Source: Phaeodactylibacter sp. (GTDB lineage Bacteria > Bacteroidota > Bacteroidia > Chitinophagales > Saprospiraceae). Taken from it: 46,195 nucleotides of DNA. Location: positions 1 through 46,195 of the forward strand of contig JAGFJD010000197.1 in assembly GCA_024102975.1 (NCBI GenBank). Reading direction: 5' to 3'. The notes below the pieces were generated by a model. The model was not told where the DNA came from. It did not search any database and saw only the letters and a program-made list of their open reading frames with translations. The position numbers and the translations under genes were made by a program. This document shows, piece after piece, positions 1 to 8,665 of the stretch (position 1 is its first letter; every line of letters begins with the position of its first letter).

Positions 1-110
1 TAACCCCTAATACCTAAAACCTAAAACCTCCTAACCCCGAAGGGGGTACAATTTAGCATCGCGCCCCCGTCTTCCCGATCAACCTTCCCAAGGCTTCCGT
101 TGTGCCAACC

Positions 111-126
111 ATATAACAATATAACC
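111..126. repeat. octamer pair, word ATATAACA, between two direct repeats
   Basis: ATATAACA is followed in phase by ATATAACC. On either side is a direct repeat with CCCAAGGCTTCC then a GCCAAC word (about 87-110 and 130-152). It lies downstream of the TPR-HTH gene. Confidence 0.45.
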
Positions 127-162
127 CTACCCAAGGCTTCCACTGAGCCAACAATATCCCTT

Positions 163-2049
163 TCAACCATCCACCACTTCCACCACTCCCGGATACCGCA
201 GCAGGAACTCCTGGATATTCACGTCCGAATCCATGCCCATTTTTTTGCGCAGGCGGTAGCGGGCTTTTTTTACGCCTTCGGCAGTGATGTTGAGCAGGGT
301 GGCGATTTCTTTGGTGGAGAGGTTGAGTTTCATGAGGGAGGCGAGGCGCACTTCGCCGGTGGTGAGGGTGGGGTATTCCCGGGCGAGGTGGTCGAAGAAA
401 TCGCGGTGGACGGAGCGGAAGGATTCCAGGAAGGCCTCCCAGTCTTCGTCGGAGTCGAGGCTGCGGCTGATCTGTCGGGCGAGGCTCCTGGCCTTTTTGT
501 CGGGCGCGCCGCTGCCGGGCAGGGTATTGAGTTCGACCTGTATATTTTGCAGCATCTCGTTCTTGCGGCAGAGGTGGAGGACCTGGGTTGCCAGTTCCTG
601 TTTTTTGTGGTCCAGTTCGCGCTGCAGTTGTTCCTTTTCCAGTTGGGCGGCGCGGAGGCGTTCGGCTTCCAGGCGTTGTTCCTGTTCGCGCAGCTGGCGG
701 TCTTTGCGGTGCTTGAGGCGCTGGCGGTTGTAGAGCAGCCCGCCGAGCAGCAGGGCGGCCAGCAGGGCGCCAGCCAGCAGGGCGTAGCGGAGGCGGGAGA
801 GCTGGGCTTCCTGTTTCAGGGCAGTGATTTCCCGGTCTTTCTTTTCGGTGTCGTAGGCTACCTGCAGCTCGGAAATCTGCCGGTTCATCTGGTTGTTGAT
901 GAAGCTGTCCTGGAGTTCGGCGTAGGTGCGGTGTTCATCCAGGGCGAGCTGGTAATTTCCGAAGGCGGCGTGGATTTCGGAGAGCAGTTTATGGGTGCCG
1001 AATACGTGTTCTTTTATGCCTAGTTCTTTGAAGATAGCCAGGCTGCGCCGGGCGTCCTGCAGGGCGTTCTGGTATTGGCGCCGCTCCTTGGCCAGCCGGG
1101 CGCGGTTCAGGAGGGCCGAGCCGATCTCCTGGTCGCTGCTGAGGGTTTCCGCCAGTTGGTAGGCCCGGGCGATGTGTGCTTCCGCTTTGTCCAGTTGGCC
1201 ATAGTGCAGGTAGATGCCGCCGAGCTTGTTGCAGCTGTTGGCGATGCCCATCGGGAACTGGAAGGCTTCGCAGATGGCCAGGGCTTCCAGCAGGGCGTTT
1301 TCTCCCTCCTCCCATCTCTCCTGGTTGGTATAATAATCGGCGGTGGAGGTCAGCACCTGGGCCAGGTAGACGCTGTCGCCCCCCTGCCGCAGGATGTCTT
1401 CCGCCTGGCGGTAGTAGGCGGCGGCCAGGGAGTCGCGGCCGTTGTCGTAGTACAATGCGCCGATGTTGTAGAGGGTGGTGCCGACGCCGTCCTGCAGGCC
1501 TATTTCTTCGAAGAGCTTCATGGCTTTCAGGTAATTTTCCACGCTGGCTACCCAATTGCCGGTGATCTGCTGGAGGTTGGCCAGGTTGGAGTAGCCATTG
1601 GCCACCTGCTCCTTCGTGCCGTGCGATTCATATAAGGGGATCGCCTGGTTGAAAAAATCGATGGAGGCGCGAATTTCCCCTTTGTAATATTTCAGGATGC
1701 CCAACTCGTTGTACATGGCCGCCACCTGGGCGCCGTCGCCCCCTTCCTGCATCCACTGCAGGCCTTTGGCCAGCCACTGTTCTGCGTCCTCAAAGCGGTT
1801 CTGGGCGGCGTAGAAGTCGCCCATGGCCCGCGAGCCGTCGAACAGGCAGCGGTAGTATTTCGACTCCTCGCTCCGGCGCATCGCCCGCAGGTACCAGTAT
1901 TCAGTGGAGTCGGGCGTGGATGCGTTTTCCGCATTGCGGAAGTACTGGTGGATGGTGGCCGTGTCGATGGCGCTGCTGGCGGCAGCGGCCCCGGAGAGCG
2001 CAGGGACGATCAGGAAAAGGAGGCCGTACTTTGAGGGAATACCTGACAT
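163..2049 (-). CDS. TPR-repeat transmembrane protein with C-terminal LuxR-type HTH
   Basis: Predicted signalling/regulatory protein of 628 residues. A hydrophobic N-terminal signal segment (about residues 8-26) precedes a long run of helical tetratricopeptide repeats (about 90-400). One transmembrane helix follows (about 420-442, rich in A and L), then a charged coiled coil (about 445-500) and a helix-turn-helix near residues 560-612 (LTTGEVRLASLMKLNLSTKE start, then LLNITAEGVKKARYRLRKK). This periplasmic-TPR / TM / cytoplasmic-HTH layout is common in Bacteroidota and is thought to act as a one-component membrane sensor-regulator; the ligand and targets are unknown. The HTH resembles the GerE/LuxR fold, including the helix that would contact DNA. 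It stands alone, with no partner gene in view. A TAnnTTTG-type -7 box lies about 56-63 bp upstream of the ATG. Confident on architecture, not on role. Confidence 0.85.
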   Translation of the reverse strand: MSGIPSKYGLLFLIVPALSGAAAASSAIDTATIHQYFRNAENASTPDSTEYWYLRAMRRSEESKYYRCLFDGSRAMGDFYAAQNRFEDAEQWLAKGLQWMQEGGDGAQVAAMYNELGILKYYKGEIRASIDFFNQAIPLYESHGTKEQVANGYSNLANLQQITGNWVASVENYLKAMKLFEEIGLQDGVGTTLYNIGALYYDNGRDSLAAAYYRQAEDILRQGGDSVYLAQVLTSTADYYTNQERWEEGENALLEALAICEAFQFPMGIANSCNKLGGIYLHYGQLDKAEAHIARAYQLAETLSSDQEIGSALLNRARLAKERRQYQNALQDARRSLAIFKELGIKEHVFGTHKLLSEIHAAFGNYQLALDEHRTYAELQDSFINNQMNRQISELQVAYDTEKKDREITALKQEAQLSRLRYALLAGALLAALLLGGLLYNRQRLKHRKDRQLREQEQRLEAERLRAAQLEKEQLQRELDHKKQELATQVLHLCRKNEMLQNIQVELNTLPGSGAPDKKARSLARQISRSLDSDEDWEAFLESFRSVHRDFFDHLAREYPTLTTGEVRLASLMKLNLSTKEIATLLNITAEGVKKARYRLRKKMGMDSDVNIQEFLLRYPGVVEVVDG

Positions 2050-2104
2050 TGATCCGTTTTGAATAGTATTTGGGATGATAAGGCAGAAGGGAGCGGTAAA
2101 TTTA

Positions 2105-2112
2105 CAAAAATA
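2105..2112 (-). promoter_or_regulatory. candidate -7 promoter box of the TPR-HTH gene
   Basis: On the minus strand this reads TATTTTTG, an exact match to the Bacteroidota TAnnTTTG -7 consensus, with a predicted start site about 50 nt before the ATG at 2049. The only upstream TTG is closer (14 nt) than the usual 19-20, so the -33 part is weak. Confidence 0.4.
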
Positions 2113-2163
2113 CGGGACAATTTTGTCAAGGCCGATAACAACTGGAACCGGGCACTAACCGGT

Positions 2164-2258
2164 GTTCGATAGGTAGGCCCCAACCCCGGCGGACGGTTGA
2201 CGGTTGACGGCTGGCTGCGAAAACTGATCCAACGAAAGTTGGGGTCTGCCTGTCGAAC
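2164..2258. repeat. palindromic intergenic element, copy 1
   Basis: About 95 bp. The left end GTTCGATAGGTAGGCCCCAA is nearly the reverse complement of the right end, which finishes in GTTGGGGTCTGCCTGTCGAA. The interior shares GGCGGACGGTTGACGGCTGG with the copy at 10481-10568. This copy carries one extra 7-bp unit (CGGTTGA twice), which explains its greater length. No open reading frame is conserved, so it looks like a non-autonomous MITE/REP-like element. Confidence 0.75.
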
Positions 2259-2549
2259 CTGGGCTAAGCCGCCGGAGAAACCTGCAATGCTTCCAGCCGG
2301 TTCCTGCAGTTTTCCCCGGCAAAAAAACTTGCCAACAATTTGTGGAAAACTCAGAACAATTTTGTTTCAGAAACTGCATCGAAAAGGGTAACTTCGGTGT
2401 TTAATAGAAAAACCCTTCTGACAAGACGAAGAACTCGTTTGTGATCCGCTCTATGAGCCGGGCCTTCGTCCGCTGTAGCGACTTCGGCTCGCGGAAGCGG
2501 GTGGAATTCGTGCATCTGTATTGGCGGTCCCCTGGCCAGCGGTTCATTC

Positions 2550-2595
2550 ATTCACTCCCCGTCCTCGCTACGGCTCGGCCGGGTAAAATTCACTC
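2550..2595. repeat. 30-bp micro-element with 8-bp flanking direct repeats, copy 1
   Basis: The core at 2558-2587 starts CCCGTCCTCG and ends CTCGGCCGGGTAAA. It is bounded on both sides by the 8-bp direct repeat ATTCACTC (2550-2557 and 2588-2595). A related core at 29839-29865 is bounded by a different 8-bp direct repeat. The pattern looks like target-site duplication around a tiny insertion. The element ends 8 bp before the dnaE start codon, where the ribosome-binding region would be. Confidence 0.55.
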
Positions 2596-2603
2596 ACTCT
2601 ACC

Positions 2604-5600
2604 ATGCCAGATTTCGTACACCTTCACTGCCATACTCAATACTCTCTGCTGGACGGCGCCACAGACATCGGAGCGATGATGGACAAGGCCGCCAGAGACG
2701 GGCAGAAAGGCGTTGCGCTGACCGACCATGGCAATATGTTCGGCGCCTTCAAATTCGTGTCTGAAGCGGAGAACCGGGGCCTCAAGCCCATCATCGGCTG
2801 CGAGTTCTACCTGGTGGAGGACCGCCACAAGCAGTCTTTCTCCCGTGCCGCCGGCGAGCAGGACAACCGCTACCACCAGCTGCTGCTGGCCAAGAACCAG
2901 AAAGGGTACGAAAACCTCTCCAAGCTCTGCTCCCTCGGCTTCATCGAGGGGCTGTACGGCAAGTTCCCCCGCATCGACAAGGAACTGATCGAAAAATACC
3001 ACGAAGGGCTGATCGCCACCAGCTGCTGCATCGGCGCGGAAATCCCGCAGGCCATCCTGCACGGCAAGCTGGAGGAAGCGGAAAAAAAGCTGCGCTGGTG
3101 GCTGGATATGTTCGGGGATGATTTTTATATCGAACTACAGCGCCACCGCGGCCTGGACAATATCGACGGCCTGGGCGTCAGCCAGGAGGACGTCAACCAG
3201 CAACTGCTTCTGTTCGCCCGCAAGTACAACGTCAAGGTCATTTGCACCAACGACTCCCACTACCTGGAGGAAGAGGACTACCTGCCGCATGACATCCTGC
3301 TGTGCGTCAACACCAACAGCCTGCTGGAAGAAGCCGGCCGCTTCAAATTCCCGAGTTCTGATTTCTACTTCAAGACGCAGCAGGAGATGAACAAGCTGTT
3401 TCACGACGTGCCGGAGTCGGTGGACAATACCATAGAAATTTTCGACAAGATCGACAAGCTGACCCTGGCGCGGGACATCCTGCTGCCCGCCTTCCCGCTG
3501 CCCAGGGGTTTCCAGGATCAGGATGACTACCTGCGGCACCTCACTTACGAAGGGGCCAAACGCCGCTACGGCACCATCACGCCCGAGATCAGAGAGCGCC
3601 TGGATTTCGAGTTGTCGGTCATCAGGAACTCGGGTTATCCCGGTTACTTCCTCATCGTCCAGGACTTTACCACCACCGCCCGCCAGATGGGCGTGTCGGT
3701 GGGGCCGGGGCGGGGTTCTGCCGCCGGCTCGGCGGTGGCCTACTGCATCGGCATCACCAACGTCGACCCCATCAAGTACGACCTGCTGTTCGAGCGCTTC
3801 CTCAACCCGGAGCGGGTGTCGATGCCGGATATCGACATCGACTTCGACGACGAGGGCCGGCAAAAGGTGATCGACTACGTGATCGACAAGTACGGGCAGA
3901 ACCAGGTGGCGCAGATCGTCACCTACGGCACCATGGCCGCCAAGATGTCCCTGCGCGACGTCGGCCGCGTGCTCAACGTGCCGCTCCCGGAGGTGGACAA
4001 GGTGGCCAAAACGTTCCCCTCCCACCTGAAAGCCTCCCTGCGCGCCGTGCTGGCGCCGGGCGACGTGGACCCCAAGCTCAGGGAGGTGCTCAACTCGGAA
4101 GAACTCGACAAGGCCTACCAGTTCCGCCAGCTGGCCGAAGGCCAGGATACGATCGGGGAGATGATCCGCACCGCCCAGAAGCTGGAAGGCTCCGTGCGCA
4201 ACACCGGCATCCACGCCTGCGGCGTGGTGATCACCCCGGACGAGATCACCAGGTACGTGCCTGTTAAGGCCGATAAGGACACCGGCATGCTGGTGTCCCA
4301 GTTCGACAACAGCGTGGCCGAGGCCGCCGGCCTGCTCAAGATGGACTTCCTCGGCCTCAAAACCCTGACCATCATTAAGGATGCCGTGCGCATGGTGGAA
4401 GAGAACCACGGCGTCAAACTGGACATGGACGAGGTGCCGCTCGACGACGGAAAAACCTACGAGCTCTTCCAGCGGGGAGACACCGTCGGCATCTTCCAGT
4501 ACGAATCCCACGGGATGCAGAAGTACATGAAGGAACTCAAGCCGACCACCTTTGAGGACCTCATCGCCATGAACGCCCTCTACCGCCCCGGGCCGCTCGA
4601 ATACATCCCGGAGTTCATCGACCGCAAACACGGCCGCAAGCCGGTGACGTATGATCTGGAGGCGATGTCTGAATACCTTCACGAGACTTACGGTATCTGC
4701 CTGACGGGAGACGCCCTCGTTCATGATGCGACAACCGGGAAGCCCGTGCGTATCGATTCCCTCCAGGATAAGGTAGGCGAATTTTACGTACAGGGAGTGG
4801 ATGAACAATTGAATACCTGCCGTGCGAAAATGACCCATTGGGTATGCAACGGCCGCAAGCCGGTTTATAAAGTTAAGCTCCGAAGCGGCGCCAGCATTAA
4901 AATGACCTCTAATCATGAGGTATTGACCGAGGAAGGGTGGCGGGAGATTGGCCAGCTCGGTGTGGGCGATTATATTGCTACGCCAAGAAAGCTGGAGGTT
5001 TCAAACGAAGGATCCAGCACACAAGAACAGCTGAATGTGCTGGCAGGCCTGGCTCTGGAAAAGCAATCCGTACCTGATTTCGTATTTGGGCTATGTGAGG
5101 AAGACATAGTTTATTTCCTGGGAGCCCTCTGGAAACAAATTGGAAATTCCTGGGAAGATGCTCTTCATTTTGCGGTGAATTCAAGCCATTTAGCATTTGA
5201 CATACAAACTTTACTGCTGAGGCTGGGATTGGTTTCCATATCTGTTGAAAGTTACTTCCAAGGTGGCTTCGAAGTCATAATATATGATTCTGATGTGTTC
5301 TTGGGGAAAATAGTTCCTTCTTCTGTTGAAGCGTTTTCAGAATATGCAGGTGAAAATGAATCATATCCGGTTTTAAATCCACCCCCTAACCCCCGCCAGC
5401 GGGGGATAATGCCAAACGATGCCCCGCCAATTCGGAGCAAATTCTCCCCCGCTGGCGGGGGTAGGGGGGGGGAAATTATGAACGTCCGCTGGGATGAGAT
5501 CATCTCCATCGAACCGGCGGGAGAAGAATTGGTATACGACATCACCGTCGAGAGCATCCACAACTTCGTTGCCAACAACATTATCGTCCATAATTGTGTC

Positions 5601-7034
5601 TATCAGGAGCAGGTAATGCTCCTCTCTCAGAAGCTCGCCAACTTCACCAAGGGCCAGGCCGACCGCCTCCGCAAGGGGATGGGTAAAAAGAAAAAGAAGG
5701 AGATCGACGCCCTCTATCCGCTCTTCATCGAGGGCGGCACCGGCAACGGACACCCGAAGGATGTGCTGGACAAGGTCTGGAAAGACTGGGAAGCCTTTGC
5801 CTCCTATGCTTTCAACAAGTCGCACTCCACCTGCTACGCCTTTGTGGCCTTCCAGACGGCCTACCTCAAGGCCCACTACCCGGCCGAATTCATGGCCAGC
5901 GTGCTGACGCACAACAAGAACGACATTTCCAAAGTCACCTTCTTCCTTCAGGAGTGCAAGCGCATGGGGCTGATGGTGCTGGGGCCGAGCGTCAACGAAT
6001 CCGCTTCCGACTTTTCGGTCAACCCGGCCGGCCACATCCGCTTCGGCCTGTCGGCCCTGAAAGGGGTAGGGGAGGGGCCGGTGGAAGAGATCCTGAAGGA
6101 GCGCGAGGCCAACGGCCCCTTCGGCAGCCTCTTCGACATGGTGCGCCGCCTGAGCCTGCGCGCCATCAACAAGAAGGTGCTGGAAAGCCTGGCGCTGGGC
6201 GGCGGCTTCGACTGCTTCGAGGGCGTCACCCGTTCCCAGTACTTTGCGCCTTCCGACAAGTACGACACCCTGCTCGAACACGCCCTCCGCTACGGCAACG
6301 CCTACCAGGCGCAGAAAGCGCAGGCGGTGAACTCCCTCTTTGGAGCGACAGACGAGGTGATGGTCCCCGAGCCGCCCGTGCCCGAATGCCCGCCCTGGCC
6401 CCTGATCGAGAAGCTCAGCAACGAAAAGGAGGTGACCGGCATCTTCATCAGCGGCCATCCGCTGGACGACTACCGCCTGGAGATCGAAAACTTCACCACC
6501 TGCCCGCTCAATGAGGTGGACGACAACCAGAACCGCCCCGCCCTCAACCTGGCAGGCATGGTGACCGTGGCGCGCCACCTGGTCAGCCGCAACGGCAACG
6601 GCTGGGGCATCTTCGAGCTGAGCGACTACAACGGATCCTACGAGTTCAAGCTCTTCGGGGAGGACTACCAGAAGCACAAGCACCTCTTCGAGGAAGGCAA
6701 GGCACTCTACGTCAAAGGCGGCTGGCAGCGCAGCTGGCGCGGCGATGGCATGGAGTTTAAGGTCAAAGACGTCAAACTGCTGGAAGGCATCGCCGAGAAC
6801 CTGACGGAATCCATCACCCTCAAACTGCCGCTGGAGGCCATAACCCCCGCGCTCATCGACCGCATCGACCAGATCTGCCGGCAGCACCAGGGCCCCCACC
6901 GCCTGCGCATGGAACTGCTGGACCAGTCGAACCGCCTGCGCCTGGCCATGGCGGCCAAGGACCGGAAGGTGAACGCGACGAATGGGTTTATTGTGGAGTT
7001 GGAGAAATTGGGGGTGGAGTATCAGGTGAGTTGA
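2604..7034 (+). CDS. dnaE: DNA polymerase III alpha subunit with intein
   Basis: Replicative DNA polymerase catalytic subunit, 1476 residues, of which 299 are an intein; the mature protein would be 1177, the usual size for DnaE1. The N-terminal PHP domain begins FVHLHCHTQYSLLDGA. The polymerase core contains VGPGRGSAAGS and the catalytic acidic motif MPDIDIDFDD (from residue 407). The extein resumes at CVYQEQVMLLSQ, followed by the finger and beta-binding regions (SYAFNKSHSTCYAFVAFQTA) and a C-terminal OB fold (NLAGMVTVARHLVSRNGNGW). There is no frameshift. The ATG at 2604 gives the canonical N-terminus. The gene is convergent with the pyruvate-kinase-like gene, 2 bp apart. Being essential, it depends on intein excision for function. 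Confidence 0.97.
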   Translation: MPDFVHLHCHTQYSLLDGATDIGAMMDKAARDGQKGVALTDHGNMFGAFKFVSEAENRGLKPIIGCEFYLVEDRHKQSFSRAAGEQDNRYHQLLLAKNQKGYENLSKLCSLGFIEGLYGKFPRIDKELIEKYHEGLIATSCCIGAEIPQAILHGKLEEAEKKLRWWLDMFGDDFYIELQRHRGLDNIDGLGVSQEDVNQQLLLFARKYNVKVICTNDSHYLEEEDYLPHDILLCVNTNSLLEEAGRFKFPSSDFYFKTQQEMNKLFHDVPESVDNTIEIFDKIDKLTLARDILLPAFPLPRGFQDQDDYLRHLTYEGAKRRYGTITPEIRERLDFELSVIRNSGYPGYFLIVQDFTTTARQMGVSVGPGRGSAAGSAVAYCIGITNVDPIKYDLLFERFLNPERVSMPDIDIDFDDEGRQKVIDYVIDKYGQNQVAQIVTYGTMAAKMSLRDVGRVLNVPLPEVDKVAKTFPSHLKASLRAVLAPGDVDPKLREVLNSEELDKAYQFRQLAEGQDTIGEMIRTAQKLEGSVRNTGIHACGVVITPDEITRYVPVKADKDTGMLVSQFDNSVAEAAGLLKMDFLGLKTLTIIKDAVRMVEENHGVKLDMDEVPLDDGKTYELFQRGDTVGIFQYESHGMQKYMKELKPTTFEDLIAMNALYRPGPLEYIPEFIDRKHGRKPVTYDLEAMSEYLHETYGICLTGDALVHDATTGKPVRIDSLQDKVGEFYVQGVDEQLNTCRAKMTHWVCNGRKPVYKVKLRSGASIKMTSNHEVLTEEGWREIGQLGVGDYIATPRKLEVSNEGSSTQEQLNVLAGLALEKQSVPDFVFGLCEEDIVYFLGALWKQIGNSWEDALHFAVNSSHLAFDIQTLLLRLGLVSISVESYFQGGFEVIIYDSDVFLGKIVPSSVEAFSEYAGENESYPVLNPPPNPRQRGIMPNDAPPIRSKFSPAGGGRGGEIMNVRWDEIISIEPAGEELVYDITVESIHNFVANNIIVHNCVYQEQVMLLSQKLANFTKGQADRLRKGMGKKKKKEIDALYPLFIEGGTGNGHPKDVLDKVWKDWEAFASYAFNKSHSTCYAFVAFQTAYLKAHYPAEFMASVLTHNKNDISKVTFFLQECKRMGLMVLGPSVNESASDFSVNPAGHIRFGLSALKGVGEGPVEEILKEREANGPFGSLFDMVRRLSLRAINKKVLESLALGGGFDCFEGVTRSQYFAPSDKYDTLLEHALRYGNAYQAQKAQAVNSLFGATDEVMVPEPPVPECPPWPLIEKLSNEKEVTGIFISGHPLDDYRLEIENFTTCPLNEVDDNQNRPALNLAGMVTVARHLVSRNGNGWGIFELSDYNGSYEFKLFGEDYQKHKHLFEEGKALYVKGGWQRSWRGDGMEFKVKDVKLLEGIAENLTESITLKLPLEAITPALIDRIDQICRQHQGPHRLRMELLDQSNRLRLAMAAKDRKVNATNGFIVELEKLGVEYQVS
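4698..5594 (+). other. DnaE intein (299 residues) with degenerate homing-endonuclease region
   Basis: The extein is split as ...HETYGI / CVYQEQV.... The intein begins with Cys (CLTGDALVHDATTG, residue 699) and ends ...ANNIIVHN at residue 997, with Cys as the +1 residue. Block B has the TxxH motif (T768-S-N-H771). Block F is ELVYDITVESIHNFVA, and block G has penultimate His and terminal Asn, so all standard protein-splicing residues are present. The middle resembles the second half of a LAGLIDADG/DOD endonuclease (VPDFVFGLCEEDIVYFLGAL, then LLLRLGL), but the expected DG pair after the motif reads WKQIGNS, and no first LAGLIDADG motif is visible. I infer splicing-competent but homing-dead. The DNA is more A+T-rich than the extein. 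The site differs from the cyanobacterial split DnaE site, which lies before the CFNKSHS-type motif. Confidence 0.93.
5381..5470. repeat. palindromic repeat inserted in frame inside the intein
   Basis: The left arm (5382-5406) reads CCCCCTAACCCCCGCCAGCG then GGGGA. The right arm (5445-5469) is its near reverse complement, TCCCCCGCTGGCGGGGGTAG then GGGGG. The spacer is about 38 bp. It keeps the frame open and adds about 30 residues rich in Pro and Gly (NPPPNPRQRG ... FSPAGGGRGG) between the endonuclease remnant and the C-terminal splicing blocks. A shorter related word (CTAACCCCGAAGGGGG) occurs near base 32-47. From memory, this arm sequence type is frequent between genes in Bacteroidota. Confidence 0.85.
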
Positions 7035-7036
7035 GA

Positions 7037-8623
7037 TTATTCTTTAGCTGATTGGAGTTTGACGGCCTCCCGTAACTCCGCCATTGAATTTTTGGCAACA
7101 TTCAGTGCCCTTAAGGCCCCTTTCTTTTTGAATGAGTGAGCCTCCATCCTGGTCAGAATATCTTTTAAGGTTCTTATGGCTTCAGTGATATATGGCCCTT
7201 TGTTCAACATAACACATTCTGCCTGTGCCCCCTGGGCAGCATCACTTATTTCGGCTCTTGTCGGGATACCGGTTTTGGCGAGGTTTTCTAATACCTGAGT
7301 GGCCCAGATGACGGGTATATGGGCAGCTTCACATATCCAGAGTATCTGGTTTTGAACTTCTGACACTCTTTCAAAGCCCATTTCCACCGCCAAATCCCCC
7401 CTTGCTATCATGACCCCGATTTTATCCCTCTTCATTCCACTTAACAGGATTTGCGGGAGGTTTTCAAAAGCTTCTTTGTTCTCAATTTTGAAAACGACTC
7501 CCAGGTTTTCAGCATTGTTTTTATCCAGATGGCGGTACAAAAACTCCACATCCTGCCCTGTCCGGACAAAGGAATAGCCAACAATATCGGCATGTTGACA
7601 GATGAATGGAAGGGTTTCTATGTCCGACTCCGTTAAGGCCGGCAGGTTGAGCTTGGTGTTGGGGAGGTTGATCCCTTTTCGGGAGGAAAGCTTGTTTTTG
7701 TAACAATTAGTTATTACCAACTCTGCGTCGTCACCTTCTTTTGCTATAACTACTGCCTTTATCATTCCGTCGTCAAACAAGACTACGTCATTGATGTTCA
7801 TATCGTCTATTATCTCATGGAGCATGACGCCAATTTCAGCTTTTTCAAGTTGTTCTTTATTCTTGCCAAACTTTGATTCCTTCCCCGAAGTAGCTCGCTT
7901 GGTCAAAATAATGTGTTCCCCTTTTTTAATGGTAATCCCTTCTTTCGCCTTCCCCTTTTTTCCAAGAATTTCAATATTGGATGTCCTGATCTTGGGCCCG
8001 GCCAGATCCATGTATATTTTGATTTTCTGCTTGTCTTTCCTTTTTATCTCGTCGATGTATTTTACCATCTTTGACCATATATCAATATTGCCATGGCTCA
8101 GGTTGATTCTCGCTATTTCCATGCCGTTATTTACCATATCCTCAATTATGGATTTGTCCTCGGCGGCCTCTTCCGGGAGCGTGACCATGATTTCGGTAAA
8201 GTGCTTTTTACTGCTTTCGTTGAATAGGCTGTTGGCATGTTTTCTAATCAGTTTTTTACTTCCTTTATACCCAATGACCTCGAGGTCTTCGTCTTTATCG
8301 AACGGTATTTTTTGAATGAGTCTCAAGTTTCTTACCACGCTATAGAGGTTGTGATACACATAAGCCTCTGACGCTCTCATAGAGGAAACGCCGAGGTCAG
8401 ACAAACTGTCGTGGTATTTTCTCAGGTCAAAACTCCTTAAAATCAGGTATCTGCATAGATTTTTTGCACTCAATGCATATGCTTTGTGGACTTGTGAAGT
8501 GATCAGATCTATGTCAGATTCACTTTCTTCCAGGGTGGTTAAAATCTCGCTTAACGCCTCGTCTAATTTTTGGATTTTCATATCTACTGATAATTTGCAG
8601 GCCAAAGGATAAAATCCCGACAT
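7037..8623 (-). CDS. pyruvate-kinase-like enzyme with N-terminal helical extension
   Basis: A 528-residue protein: an extra helical N-terminal domain (about 1-160, no family recognised) followed by a pyruvate-kinase barrel. Visible PK motifs are MDLAGPKIRT, LFDDGMIKAVV, INLPNTKLNLPALTESDIE, VGYSFVRTGQDV, VVFKIENKEAF, IGVMIARGDLAVEMG and WATQVLENLAKTGIPTRAE. The motif following the barrel is CVMLNKGPYI, where classical enzymes have VMLSGETA, and the protein ends soon after, so the C-terminal allosteric domain is absent. It probably handles phosphoenolpyruvate or a similar enol-phosphate, but true pyruvate kinase activity is uncertain. An alternative start, MKIQKLDEAL at 8581, is possible. It lies 153 bp downstream of the carbonic anhydrase on the same strand, and both are A+T-richer than their surroundings. 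Confidence 0.85.
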   Translation of the reverse strand: MSGFYPLACKLSVDMKIQKLDEALSEILTTLEESESDIDLITSQVHKAYALSAKNLCRYLILRSFDLRKYHDSLSDLGVSSMRASEAYVYHNLYSVVRNLRLIQKIPFDKDEDLEVIGYKGSKKLIRKHANSLFNESSKKHFTEIMVTLPEEAAEDKSIIEDMVNNGMEIARINLSHGNIDIWSKMVKYIDEIKRKDKQKIKIYMDLAGPKIRTSNIEILGKKGKAKEGITIKKGEHIILTKRATSGKESKFGKNKEQLEKAEIGVMLHEIIDDMNINDVVLFDDGMIKAVVIAKEGDDAELVITNCYKNKLSSRKGINLPNTKLNLPALTESDIETLPFICQHADIVGYSFVRTGQDVEFLYRHLDKNNAENLGVVFKIENKEAFENLPQILLSGMKRDKIGVMIARGDLAVEMGFERVSEVQNQILWICEAAHIPVIWATQVLENLAKTGIPTRAEISDAAQGAQAECVMLNKGPYITEAIRTLKDILTRMEAHSFKKKGALRALNVAKNSMAELREAVKLQSAKE

Positions 8624-8665
8624 GCTCTAATACAACTTGAAGCGGCCGGTTCATTTTCTGGTAGC

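Larger units (their letters stand above)
2050..2603. other. gene-free stretch between TPR-HTH gene and dnaE
   Basis: This 554-bp divergent region contains no convincing gene. It holds the TPR-gene promoter box, a palindromic element (2164-2258) with a second copy at 10.5 kb, and a 30-bp micro-element flanked by 8-bp direct repeats immediately before dnaE (2550-2595). The dnaE promoter could not be assigned with confidence. Confidence 0.6.

Noticed and set aside
3135-4916. 593-codon open frame antisense to dnaE
   Set aside because: It is the mirror of a GC-rich coding frame; the translation is rich in H, G and V without any domain, and the sense strand is an unmistakable DnaE.
4698-5594. dnaE interruption read as a pseudogene or assembly artefact
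   Set aside because: The frame stays open, both extein halves match DnaE exactly at the junction, and all intein splicing residues are present.
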